Assembly: GCA_017431685.1 (NCBI GenBank) | Contig: JAFRKO010000025.1 | Location: forward strand, 1 to 64,000 | DNA length: 64,000 bases | From: Mogibacterium sp. | GTDB taxonomy: Bacteria > Bacillota > Clostridia > Peptostreptococcales > Anaerovoracaceae | Direction of reading: 5' to 3' | Shown: one piece after another, positions 43,592-52,026 of the stretch | How the letters are laid out: every line of letters begins with the position of its first letter | Position numbering within the stretch: position 1 is the stretch's first letter | Position numbers and translations under genes: made by a program | Notes under the pieces: model-generated | Seen by the model: only the letters and a program-made list of their open reading frames with translations | The model's database searches: none | Told to the model about the DNA's origin: nothing

Positions 43592-45298
43592 ATGTACAAA
43601 GGAATTGCAGCATCGCGCGGAATCGGAATTGGCAGCATCTGCCGCATAATAGAGCAGGATCTTTCTTTTGAAGCAAAGATGGTCTCGGATACAGCCGCAG
43701 AGAAAGCCCGTTTCCAGAAGGCCATAGATGATTTCGTAGAAGAAACATATGCAATGGCCGAAGATGTTAAGAAAAACATCGGTGAAAAAGAATCAGAAAT
43801 CCTTTTGGGTCATGCAGTCATGATTTCCGACCCGTCAATGTCGGGAGAGATGTTCAGCATGATAGATGCCGGACAGTGCGCTGAAGCTGCACTAACAGGT
43901 GTCTGCGACATGTTCTATGGCATATTTTCCACTATGGATGATGAGATGATGAAGCAGAGAGCATCCGATATCGCAGACGTCAAGGTAAGCATTCTCAAAA
44001 AGCTTCTCGGCGTAAAGGACATTGAGATCGGAAAGGTTCCAAAGGGAACCGTGCTTGTCTGCAAGGATCTGACACCATCCATGACATCACAGATAGTTAA
44101 GGAAAATGTCGCCGGAATCATAACAGAGGTTGGAGGCCCTACTTCTCACTCCGCAATTCTCGCAAGAGCCCTTGAGATCCCGGCCGTGTTATCAGTTCCT
44201 GGGATCGTGGATCTGGTCGAAGACAAGGATGCAGCCATTGTAGACGGCACAGCAGGTGATGTATTCATCAATCCTGAAGGTGATGTCCTTGCAAAATACG
44301 TCGACAAGCGCGAAGAATTCATCAAGAAGAGAGAAGAACTGAAGAAATTCATCGGCAAGGAAACTCTTACTGCTGATGGAGATAAGCTTGAGATCTTCTG
44401 CAACATCGGTACTCCAAAGGATGCGAAAAAAGCCATGGAATGCGACGGCGAAGGCGTTGGCCTGTTCCGTTCGGAGTTCCTGTTCATGGACAACACGCAC
44501 CTTCCTACCGAAGAAGAGCAGTTTGAAGCATATAAGGAAGCACTTGAGACCATGAAAGGCAAGACTGTCATCATCCGTACACTGGATATCGGCGGTGACA
44601 AGGACATTCCTTACATGGACTTTGAGAAAGAAGAGAATCCGTTCCTCGGATTCAGGGCTGTCAGGTACTGCCTCGCTAATCCGGACATGTACAAGGTGCA
44701 GCTCCGCGCAATAACAAGAGCCAGCGCTTTCGGCAAGGCCAAGATCATGGTACCTCTTGTTACCACAGTAGAAGAGGTGAGGGCGGTCAAAAAGCTCGTC
44801 GCTGAAATCAAGGATGATCTCAGGGCAGAAGGAATCGCATTTGACGAAAACATCGAGGTCGGCTGCATGACAGAAACAGCGGCATCTGCTGCAATAGCAG
44901 ATCTGCTTGCAAAAGAGGCAGACTTCTTCTCGATCGGTACAAATGACCTTACCGGTTACACAATGGCAGTTGACAGAGGCAATGCGAAGGTTGCTTATCT
45001 GTACTCGGCATTCCAGCCTGCAGTTCTCCGCTCCATCAGACAGATCATCAAGGCTGCAAAGGAAGCAGGTATACCTGTAGGAATGTGCGGAGAGGCAGCT
45101 GCGGACCCTCTCATGATCCCGCTGCTCATGTCTTTCGGACTTGACGAATACAGTGTAAACCCTGTCCTTGTTCTTACAGCACGCTCCATTATTTCAAAAT
45201 GGTCAAAAGCTGAAGCTGATGCGCTTGCTGATAAGGTCATGGCAATGGACAACATCGAAGACGTCGTTGCAGCACTCAAGGCAGCAGCCAAGGAATAG
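43592..45298 (+). CDS. ptsI: PTS enzyme I
   Basis: A 568-residue phosphoenolpyruvate-protein phosphotransferase of full length. The phosphohistidine lies in GGPTSHSAILAR (about residue 187). The PEP-binding barrel carries DGEGVGLFRSEFLFM, RTLDIGGDKDIPY, ENPFLGFRA and the Cys in VGMCGEAAADP. It transfers phosphate from PEP to HPr. Its linkage to a single PTS locus suggests this may be the main or only general PTS set of the organism. Confidence 0.97.
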   Translation: MYKGIAASRGIGIGSICRIIEQDLSFEAKMVSDTAAEKARFQKAIDDFVEETYAMAEDVKKNIGEKESEILLGHAVMISDPSMSGEMFSMIDAGQCAEAALTGVCDMFYGIFSTMDDEMMKQRASDIADVKVSILKKLLGVKDIEIGKVPKGTVLVCKDLTPSMTSQIVKENVAGIITEVGGPTSHSAILARALEIPAVLSVPGIVDLVEDKDAAIVDGTAGDVFINPEGDVLAKYVDKREEFIKKREELKKFIGKETLTADGDKLEIFCNIGTPKDAKKAMECDGEGVGLFRSEFLFMDNTHLPTEEEQFEAYKEALETMKGKTVIIRTLDIGGDKDIPYMDFEKEENPFLGFRAVRYCLANPDMYKVQLRAITRASAFGKAKIMVPLVTTVEEVRAVKKLVAEIKDDLRAEGIAFDENIEVGCMTETAASAAIADLLAKEADFFSIGTNDLTGYTMAVDRGNAKVAYLYSAFQPAVLRSIRQIIKAAKEAGIPVGMCGEAAADPLMIPLLMSFGLDEYSVNPVLVLTARSIISKWSKAEADALADKVMAMDNIEDVVAALKAAAKE

Positions 45299-45320
45299 CA
45301 TCATCAATATTTGATAAAGT

Positions 45321-45352
45321 AAAAGAGACGGCTTGCCTGCCGTCTCTTTTAT
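45321..45352. terminator. Terminator after enzyme I
   Basis: AAAAGAGACGGC (45321-45332) pairs with GCCGTCTCTTTT (45339-45350). It is symmetrical enough to serve the convergent ATP-grasp gene as well. Confidence 0.9.
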
Positions 45353-45383
45353 AGTGATTTATTTACATATGTTATATACCTTA

Positions 45384-46604
45384 TCATGCGTACAGGGACG
45401 GCATCAGCAGCGGTGCCTGTTCATCCAGTACAAAGCTGACGTATTCGCGCACATCATCTTCCGTGTCAAGCAGCGCCATGTACATCTGGTTGCCCATGGC
45501 ATCCACAAAGACATCCGGCATGCGCTGACACATGGTTATTCTGCTGCCATAACGTGCCAGTATCTCATCGTGACCATGCGTATGCTTGAACGTATCCTTG
45601 GTGCCGATATATACACAGAAGCGGTCAGACCCGTCCTGAGCCTTTCTGCTTTGACCGTAACACACCATGTCAGCCCAGATCTGATATACATCTGTTGAGT
45701 GGGAATAGTTCATCATGTCAGGTATGAATCCGCCCGCAGGACGCATGTTTACTTCAAGCCCTACAAAATCTCCCACATCGGCAAGACCCTTGCGGGCTTC
45801 AGTCAGTCTGAAGAATTCGAAATGCACAAAGCGGCTCTTTACCCTGAATCCTTTCAGGGCTTTGCGTCCGTAATCGCGCAGCTGGTCAGGAACATCAGGC
45901 AGTACGAAAATGATTGCTTCCGTACCGTCGTTTACAGAGTCAGCGACATTTACACATCTGAAGGAAGATTCAAAAATAGGCTCTCCGTTCTGATCGCAAA
46001 TGGCATCATAAGTGTAGATGTCTCCAACGATGTACTCCTCCATTACGTAGTCCCTGCCCGAAACTTCGCTGAAGAATGCCTTGAGATCCTCATCACTTTC
46101 TATCTTATAAGTCGCGCTTGCGCCTACTCCTACATTCGGCTTTGCGAAAACCGGATAACCGCCGATCTCATCTATGAATCCCAGCGCATCCTCTATGGTG
46201 GATACACGGTGCTGGCGCGCGGAAGGAATGCCCGCATCCCTGTAAACAGGCTTCATGGCCGCCTTGCTCTTCCATAGTGACAGCTCTTCAGGCTGCACAC
46301 CTGTGGTTACGTTGAAATCTTTTCTCAGCTTTGCGTCGAGCTCCAGCCAGTACTCGTTGTTGGATTCGATCCAGTCGATACGCCCGTGCTTGAAGGCGAA
46401 GAATGCGACCGCGCGGTAGACCTGGTTATAGTCCTCCATGGAATCTACTTTATAATACTCAGTCAGAGATCTTTTAAGATCATCGTTAAGCGAGTCATAC
46501 GGAGCATCTCCGATGCCCAGAACGTTGACGCCGTTTTTATGCAGTCTGTCGCAGAAATTCCGGAAGTTTTCCGGGAAGTTTGGTGATATGAAAACAAAAT
46601 TCAT
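45384..46604 (-). CDS. ATP-grasp carboxylate-amine ligase-like protein
   Basis: Start at the ATG complement of 46602-46604, behind GAGAAAGAG, gives 406 residues. An N-terminal Rossmann-like part (NFVFISPNFPENFRNFC) is followed by an ATP-grasp domain: GYPVFAKPNVGVGAS, VMEEYIVGDIYTYDAI and FVGLEVNMRPAGGF (Mg/ATP ligands). Such enzymes join a carboxylate to an amine or thiol through an acylphosphate. The substrate is unknown. It is divergent from a PIG-L deacetylase gene, which might act on a related metabolite. Confidence 0.85.
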   Translation of the reverse strand: MNFVFISPNFPENFRNFCDRLHKNGVNVLGIGDAPYDSLNDDLKRSLTEYYKVDSMEDYNQVYRAVAFFAFKHGRIDWIESNNEYWLELDAKLRKDFNVTTGVQPEELSLWKSKAAMKPVYRDAGIPSARQHRVSTIEDALGFIDEIGGYPVFAKPNVGVGASATYKIESDEDLKAFFSEVSGRDYVMEEYIVGDIYTYDAICDQNGEPIFESSFRCVNVADSVNDGTEAIIFVLPDVPDQLRDYGRKALKGFRVKSRFVHFEFFRLTEARKGLADVGDFVGLEVNMRPAGGFIPDMMNYSHSTDVYQIWADMVCYGQSRKAQDGSDRFCVYIGTKDTFKHTHGHDEILARYGSRITMCQRMPDVFVDAMGNQMYMALLDTEDDVREYVSFVLDEQAPLLMPSLYA

Positions 46605-46746
46605 AATTATCTCTTTCTCTTTTGATACCCTGAACAACTGATTCCATATATGTATGGATGTTCTGATAATACTACAATAAACTGCAAAAAACACGCTATA
46701 ATAGGTAAAACAGCTCAGAACACGATGGCTGAGACAGGAGAATGAC

Positions 46747-47517
46747 ATGGGTCTGACAAAACTGGCATTGAAAATAGCGGCTTCCGCGCCAAAGATAGAA
46801 TCGTTCACAAACTATCTGTTCATCGGACCGCATCCCGATGACATAGAGATTGGCGCCGGTGCAACGGTCGCCAAACTGGCGGCTGCCGATAAAAAAATTA
46901 CCTTTCTTATTCTTACCGATGGAAGATACGGCGACGGACATGCCGGAGGCGTAAAAGGTGATGAACTTGCTGAACTGAGAAAGAAGGAATCTCTGGCTTC
47001 TGCTGAGCATCTGGGTGTAAAGGATGTGCGTTTTCTTGATCTGTGCGACGGCGGCTTTTATGACTATGATGATATGTTAAAAGGGATAGCGAAGACTGTC
47101 GGTGACTGCAAACCCGATCTTATATTCGCTCCGGATCACTGCACTGGCAGAGAGTGCCACATAGATCATCTGAATACAGGCAGGGCCGCATCGCATATAG
47201 CATATCTGGCTCCTTATCCGGGCATAATGGGCAGAGAAGGTGCTGATTCCGCAGATGTGAAGGGCATCGCATACTACATGACCGCAAAGCCTAACCGTTA
47301 TGTCAGAGTAACAAAGGAGATGTTCAGACTGCAGAATGAAGCGCTTTTCGGCTGCCACATCAGCCAGTTTCCTGCTGAAAACGCAGAAACAAAACAGCTT
47401 CAGATATATCTGAAGCTGCGTTCGGCAGATTATGGACTCCGGAACATGTGCATGCATGCAGAGGGATTCCGAGTGCTCGGGCCGGCGCATATGCACTGTA
47501 CGCCTGAGGTAGTATGA
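46747..47517 (+). CDS. PIG-L family (LmbE-like) deacetylase
   Basis: A 256-residue zinc deacetylase of the GlcNAc-PI/bacillithiol (BshB) superfamily. Zinc ligands are in IGPHPDDIEIGAGA (near residue 29) and CHIDHLNTG (near residue 138). These proteins remove N-acetyl groups from sugars or sugar conjugates. It has its own promoter-like TATAAT (46697-46702) and sits divergent from the ATP-grasp gene. Confidence 0.92.
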   Translation: MGLTKLALKIAASAPKIESFTNYLFIGPHPDDIEIGAGATVAKLAAADKKITFLILTDGRYGDGHAGGVKGDELAELRKKESLASAEHLGVKDVRFLDLCDGGFYDYDDMLKGIAKTVGDCKPDLIFAPDHCTGRECHIDHLNTGRAASHIAYLAPYPGIMGREGADSADVKGIAYYMTAKPNRYVRVTKEMFRLQNEALFGCHISQFPAENAETKQLQIYLKLRSADYGLRNMCMHAEGFRVLGPAHMHCTPEVV

Positions 47518-47521
47518 CAGT

Positions 47522-48181
47522 TTAGAAATACTGCGCTATACGGCGGAGTTTGGACTGCTCCATGTGATACTCCATCGCTTTACGCCCTGCGGCTGCATTT
47601 CTGACCTCGAAGGCATCGTAAATAGCTTTGTGCTCTTCAAGGATGGCTCTCAGGCTTTCCTCTGTATATGTTTTATGAGGCGCTGAGTATTTCAGATAAG
47701 TATGATAGATGGACAGAGTCTTCTGTATCATACGGTTCTTGGTACCGGCGTATATTACATTATGGAACTGTGTGTTGAAAGCAAGCACCTTGTCTACATC
47801 GTCTTTCAGGGTGTAGAACTCCATAAATTCCAGGCTTTCAGCCAGCGCATCGATCTCTTCGGGACTCATGCGTTTGATAGCCCATTCAACAGCCTGGACT
47901 TCGAAGCGTATCCTCAGGTCGAAGAGGTCTGAGATGTCGCGTTTTGTGAGACCTGTGACAAAGGCTCCGCGGTTAGGGATGTTTTCGATCAGGCCATCAG
48001 CTTCGAGCTGCCTGAACGCTTCTCTTACCGGAGTCCTGCTCACGCCGTATCGTTTGCAGACAGCCTGTTCGGTGAGCTTGCTTCCATCAGGAATGGCACC
48101 AGAGAGTATGTCTTTCTGAAGCTCTGCATATAGTCCGGCCGACAGTGGCTGGCTTGTTTTTTCTCCGTTGATGATATCCAT
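47522..48181 (-). CDS. GntR-family (FCD) regulator
   Basis: Start at the ATG complement of 48179-48181, behind GAGGTG, gives 219 residues. Winged helix (LTEQAVCKRYGVSRTPVREAFRQLEADGLIENIPNRGAFV, about residues 34-75) followed by an FCD all-helical effector domain (DLFDLRIRFEVQAVEWA, NTQFHNVIYAG, EEHKAIYDAFEVRN) whose Asp/His residues usually bind a metal and a carboxylic acid. FCD regulators commonly sense organic acids. It is divergent from the aconitase-citrate lyase operon, so a di- or tricarboxylate effector is plausible. Confidence 0.92.
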   Translation of the reverse strand: MDIINGEKTSQPLSAGLYAELQKDILSGAIPDGSKLTEQAVCKRYGVSRTPVREAFRQLEADGLIENIPNRGAFVTGLTKRDISDLFDLRIRFEVQAVEWAIKRMSPEEIDALAESLEFMEFYTLKDDVDKVLAFNTQFHNVIYAGTKNRMIQKTLSIYHTYLKYSAPHKTYTEESLRAILEEHKAIYDAFEVRNAAAGRKAMEYHMEQSKLRRIAQYF

Positions 48182-48214
48182 GATACACCTCACATTTTCC
48201 ATACGTTTCATATC

Positions 48215-48226
48215 ATTGTATACAAT
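48215..48226. promoter_or_regulatory. Perfect palindrome ATTGTATACAAT, GntR operator candidate
   Basis: A 12-bp perfect palindrome placed just downstream of the gntR -10, in the transcription start region. Core TGTATACA fits FCD/GntR operators (T-N-G-T-N-N-A-C-N-A). Related half-sites ATTGTA occur at 48455 and 48494, around the aconitase promoter. Confidence 0.6.
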
Positions 48227-48228
48227 TT

Positions 48229-48256
48229 AGTATACCCTTTTGGCGCCCGTTGTCAA
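48229..48256 (-). promoter_or_regulatory. Promoter of the gntR-type gene
   Basis: Minus strand TTGACA (plus 48251-48256), 16-base spacer, TATACT (plus 48229-48234). Confidence 0.75.
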
Positions 48257-48289
48257 TAAAGAATGAAGGTATTTGCAAATTAAGCAATC

Positions 48290-48446
48290 CCCGACCGACG
48301 CTCTCAGGAGCTGAAGCTCCCGGCGTCTGCTGACGGCGCCTACCGCTACAATCAGGCGGGCTTATTGGAGCTTTGCGCCTGGTTGAATAATCGCTGCAAA
48401 AGAAAAACAAGAAAAAACAAAAATGATAGACATCCTCTATCATTTT
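48290..48446 (+). ncRNA. Candidate structured RNA in divergent intergenic region
   Basis: Stem GACGC (48297-48301) / GCGTC (48323-48327) encloses GGAGCT-GA-AGCTCC (48307-48320). A second stem is CAGGCG (48353-48358) / CGCCTG (48376-48381). A terminator-like hairpin with TTTTTT closes at 48446, before the aconitase promoter at 48461. No ORF or gene end accounts for this terminator. I know no matching RNA family. Confidence 0.35.
48421..48446. terminator. Terminator-like hairpin upstream of aconitase promoter
   Basis: AAATGATAGA (48421-48430) pairs with TCTATCATTT (48436-48445), followed by T. On the other strand it is followed by a T-rich run. Confidence 0.6.
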
Positions 48447-48460
48447 TTGGTTAAATTGTA

Positions 48461-48490
48461 TTGGAATTCAAATAATCCTACTTCTATAAT
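48461..48490 (+). promoter_or_regulatory. Promoter of aconitase-citrate lyase operon
   Basis: TTGGAA (48461-48466), 18-base spacer, TATAAT (48485-48490). ATTGTA half-sites flank it. Confidence 0.6.
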
Positions 48491-48561
48491 CAAATTGTAG
48501 ATGGTTTTATTAATTATCACAAAAAAATGAACCCTTGTTGTTTCAGGAAAGGAAGGAAACA

Positions 48562-50805
48562 ATGATCAAGTATTATCAGCAGGGTACCGAATGGCATAAT
48601 GGTGCTCCTCAGAATGCAGCACAGGATGCTGACAAATGTGCCGGAAGAAACGGCACGATTGCTTATCAGATTCTGAACGCACACCGTGCCCAATCTGATG
48701 ACGGAATTTTCCATATCAGCTTTGATGCGCTGGTGTCGCATGACATCACATACGTCGGGATCATCCAGACTGCCAGAGCAAGCGGCCTCAGGGAGTTCCC
48801 GATCCCTTATGCAATGACAAACTGCCACAACAGCCTTTGCGCTGTCGGAGGCACCATCAATGAGGACGACCATGTATTCGGTCTGTCTGCTGCAAAGAAA
48901 TACGGCGGTATATATGTTCCGGCAAATCAGAGCGTCATACACTCATACGCAAGAGAAGAACTGGCAGCATGCGGAAACATGATACTCGGATCAGACAGCC
49001 ATACACGTTACGGCGCTCTTGGCACCATGGGAGTAGGCGAAGGCGGGCCGGAGCTCGTAAAGCAGCTTCTGAAGAACACCTGGGACATCACACCGCCTGA
49101 AGTCGTACTCTGCTATGTGACCGGTAAGCCTAAAAAGGGCATCGGTCCGCATGATGTAGCGATCGCTCTCGTGAAAGAGACATTCAGCCGGGGACTGGTC
49201 AAGAACAAAGTGCTTGAATTCGCAGGACCGGGACTTGAGTATCTGCCTTACGACTTCAGAAGCGGCATTGATGTAATGACGACAGAGACCACCTGCCTCT
49301 CATCCATCTGGGCTACAGATGAAGAGATCAGAAAGTATTATGAGATCCACAAACGTCCTGAGTGCTATAAGAAGCTTGAGCCGAAGGAAGGCGCATACTA
49401 CGATGCGATCATAACAATCGAGCTCGACAAGATGGAGTCGATGATCGCTCTTCCATTCCATCCTTCAAACGCATATACAATACACGAGTTCCTCGAAAAT
49501 GCCGATGAGATACTTGCGGGCGTCGAGGCAGAAGCTGCTAAGAAGTTCCCTAAAGCTCACCTCGATCTCAGGTCGAAGGTCAGCGATAAAGGAGTACTGG
49601 CCAATCAGGGAATCATCGCAGGGTGCTCGGGCGGTATCTTCGACAATATCGTAGAAGCGGCAGATATCCTTAAAGACGGAAGCACCGGCAACGGTTACTT
49701 CTCACTTTCAGTTTATCCTACAAGCGTTCCGACGAGCCTGGCTCTCACCCGCGCAGGCAAGACAGAGGCTCTGCTTGAGGCCGGCGCAGTTATAAAGCCA
49801 TCGTTCTGCGGACCTTGCTTCGGAGCAGGAGACGTGCCGGCAAACAACGGTCTTTCTCTCCGCCATACAACGAGAAACTTCCCTAACCGTGAAGGCTCGA
49901 AACCGGGCGAGGGTCAGATAAGCGCTGTTGCCCTGATGGATTCAAGATCGATAGCTGCAACAGCTAAAAACGGCGGATACATAACCGCAGCAACAGATAT
50001 AGATTACGATACAGAACAGGTACCGTACACATTCGATAATGAAGTATACAAAAAACGCTGCTACTATGGATTCGGCAAGGCAGAACCTGATACCGAGCTC
50101 ATTCTGGGACCGAACATCACCGACTGGCCTAAGATGTACGAACTGGCAGATAATATGCTGCTTGAGCTGGCGGCAGTGATCAGAGATCCTGTCACAACGA
50201 CTGATGAGCTCATACCTTCGGGAGAGACAAGCTCTTACAGGAGCAATCCGCTCCGCCTCTCGGAATTCGCGCTTTCACGCCGCGTTCCGGAATATGTCGG
50301 CCGTTCAAAGGCAGTAGCTGCTGATGAGGCTGCACGCCGTGAGGGAGAAAAGCCGGCTAAAATGGTCAAAGCTCTCAGCGCTGTCGGAGATGCCGATGAG
50401 CTCCTGAAGAACACACAGTTTGGTTCGTGCGTGTTTGCCAATAAGCCGGGCGACGGGTCTGCAAGAGAGCAGGCAGCATCGTGTCAGAAAGTGCTTGGCG
50501 GTTTCGCCAACATCTGCTACGAGTACGCCACAAAGCGTTACCGCAGCAACTGCATCAACTGGGGCATCCTGCCGTTCACCCTGGCAGAGGGAGATGAGTT
50601 CCCGTATGAAGATGGCGACTTCGTATTCGTGCCGGGTATCCGCGCTGCGATCGAAAGCGGACAGGAAGAGATCCCTGCAAAGGCTGTACGCAAAGACGGA
50701 TCAGTCAGTGATCTGACTCTCTATGTAAAAGGCCTCACAGCTGACGAAAAAGAGATAATCCTCGAAGGCTGCCTCATGAATTACTATGCGGCACAGAATG
50801 AGTAA
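48562..50805 (+). CDS. Aconitase-superfamily hydratase
   Basis: Start at ATG 48562 (AGGAAAGGAAGG site) gives 747 residues. A monomeric aconitase-family protein: GSDSHTRYGALGTMGVGEGG (substrate/cluster region), Cys in IIAGCSGG (about residue 355) and the pair in SFCGPCFGAGD (about residue 415) for the [4Fe-4S] cluster, then a swivel domain with NYRSNCINWG-like segment. It resembles the YbhJ-type hydratase branch more than AcnA or AcnB. Being linked to citrate lyase and isocitrate dehydrogenase, citrate/isocitrate is the likely substrate pair. Confidence 0.88.
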   Translation: MIKYYQQGTEWHNGAPQNAAQDADKCAGRNGTIAYQILNAHRAQSDDGIFHISFDALVSHDITYVGIIQTARASGLREFPIPYAMTNCHNSLCAVGGTINEDDHVFGLSAAKKYGGIYVPANQSVIHSYAREELAACGNMILGSDSHTRYGALGTMGVGEGGPELVKQLLKNTWDITPPEVVLCYVTGKPKKGIGPHDVAIALVKETFSRGLVKNKVLEFAGPGLEYLPYDFRSGIDVMTTETTCLSSIWATDEEIRKYYEIHKRPECYKKLEPKEGAYYDAIITIELDKMESMIALPFHPSNAYTIHEFLENADEILAGVEAEAAKKFPKAHLDLRSKVSDKGVLANQGIIAGCSGGIFDNIVEAADILKDGSTGNGYFSLSVYPTSVPTSLALTRAGKTEALLEAGAVIKPSFCGPCFGAGDVPANNGLSLRHTTRNFPNREGSKPGEGQISAVALMDSRSIAATAKNGGYITAATDIDYDTEQVPYTFDNEVYKKRCYYGFGKAEPDTELILGPNITDWPKMYELADNMLLELAAVIRDPVTTTDELIPSGETSSYRSNPLRLSEFALSRRVPEYVGRSKAVAADEAARREGEKPAKMVKALSAVGDADELLKNTQFGSCVFANKPGDGSAREQAASCQKVLGGFANICYEYATKRYRSNCINWGILPFTLAEGDEFPYEDGDFVFVPGIRAAIESGQEEIPAKAVRKDGSVSDLTLYVKGLTADEKEIILEGCLMNYYAAQNE

Positions 50806-50826
50806 GGATTTACCGGGAGGAACACC

Positions 50827-51126
50827 ATGGAAATCAAAAAAACCGCAGTAGCCGGTACTCTCGAGAGCAGCGACTGTATGGTCACTATCGAGCCGGCGAA
50901 AAAGGGCATCGAACTCGAGCTCGAAAGTTCTGTAATAAGGCAGTACGGAAGGCAGATAAGAAAGGTCGCGCTGACGACCCTGAGGCGCCTCGGAGTACGC
51001 AATGCCAGAGTGAGCATTGTTGATAAAGGCGCGCTGGACTGTACTATCAAGGCAAGAGTGGAATGCGCAGCTATGCGCGCCGCTGAATATGAAGGCAGGA
51101 TCAACTGGGGAGGTATGATAAGATGA
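50827..51126 (+). CDS. citD: Citrate lyase acyl carrier protein (gamma)
   Basis: A 99-residue CitD. The Ser that carries the phosphoribosyl-dephospho-CoA prosthetic group is Ser14 in AGTLESSDCMVTI. The rest (ELELESSVIRQYG, GALDCTIKARVE) is typical. It lies 21 bases after the hydratase gene with a GGGAGG site and overlaps citE by 4 bases (ATGA). Confidence 0.96.
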   Translation: MEIKKTAVAGTLESSDCMVTIEPAKKGIELELESSVIRQYGRQIRKVALTTLRRLGVRNARVSIVDKGALDCTIKARVECAAMRAAEYEGRINWGGMIR

Positions 51127-52025
51127 GCAATCCTGACAAATACCGCCTGCGCCGCACAATGATGTTTCTGAATTGCCAGAAACCGAGCCTCATAAAGGAT
51201 CCGTATGTTTATAAACCGGATTCGATCATGCTGGACCTCGAGGATGCGGTAGCTGAGAGAGAGAAAGACGCGGCGAGGTATTCGCTTTATCACGCTCTGC
51301 AGGAGATAGATTACAGGGGCGTAGAGAGAGTAGTACGTATCAACGGGCTGGATACCAATCTCTGGCGCGAGGACATAAGATGTGCCGTTGCAGGAGGATG
51401 CGATTCTATCCGCATCCCTAAGACGGAGACTGCTGACGATGTACGTACAGTTGAGTACGCCATCGCCGAGGCGGAGAGAGAGTTCAGCAGACCGGAGGGA
51501 AGCGTGCTCATCATGGCTGCTCTCGAATCCGCGAGAGGTGTCATCAATGCCATGAGCATCTGCGACTCGTCGGAGAGACTCTTCGGAATCGCCCTTTCGG
51601 GAGGAGATTATTCCAAGGACCTCCAGGTGCCGATTTCAGGAACCGGTGTAGAGTTCATGGGAGCCAGACAGCACATGGTAATAGCGGCAAGAGCAGCAAA
51701 GGTGCAGTGCTTCGATACGGTATGGACTAACCTGGACGATATGGAAGGTTTCAGAAAGGAAGTCGAAGTCATTCATGCGATGGGTTTTGACGGCAAATCC
51801 ATAGTCAATCCGCGTCAGATCCCGGTCGTTCATGAGATCTACACGCCAAGCGAAAAGTCGGTCATCTTCGCAGAGAAGGTCATCAAGGAGATCGAAACCA
51901 AGAAAGCTCAGGGTATAGGAGTTTTCACGGTGGACGGCAAGATGATAGACATAGCGTTCTACGACGGCGCGAAGAGAACCATAGCTCTGGCCAAGGCATC
52001 AGGTGTATACAAGGGGGATCTGTAG
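51123..52025 (+). CDS. citE: Citrate lyase beta subunit (citryl-ACP lyase)
   Basis: A 300-residue CitE TIM-barrel enzyme that cleaves citryl-ACP to oxaloacetate and acetyl-ACP. Motifs: MLDLEDAVAEREKD, VRINGLDT, DSIRIPKTETADDV, MAALESARGVINA and the C-terminal GKSIVNPRQIPVVHE. Translationally coupled to citD. Confidence 0.96.
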   Translation: MSNPDKYRLRRTMMFLNCQKPSLIKDPYVYKPDSIMLDLEDAVAEREKDAARYSLYHALQEIDYRGVERVVRINGLDTNLWREDIRCAVAGGCDSIRIPKTETADDVRTVEYAIAEAEREFSRPEGSVLIMAALESARGVINAMSICDSSERLFGIALSGGDYSKDLQVPISGTGVEFMGARQHMVIAARAAKVQCFDTVWTNLDDMEGFRKEVEVIHAMGFDGKSIVNPRQIPVVHEIYTPSEKSVIFAEKVIKEIETKKAQGIGVFTVDGKMIDIAFYDGAKRTIALAKASGVYKGDL

Positions 52026-52026
52026 C

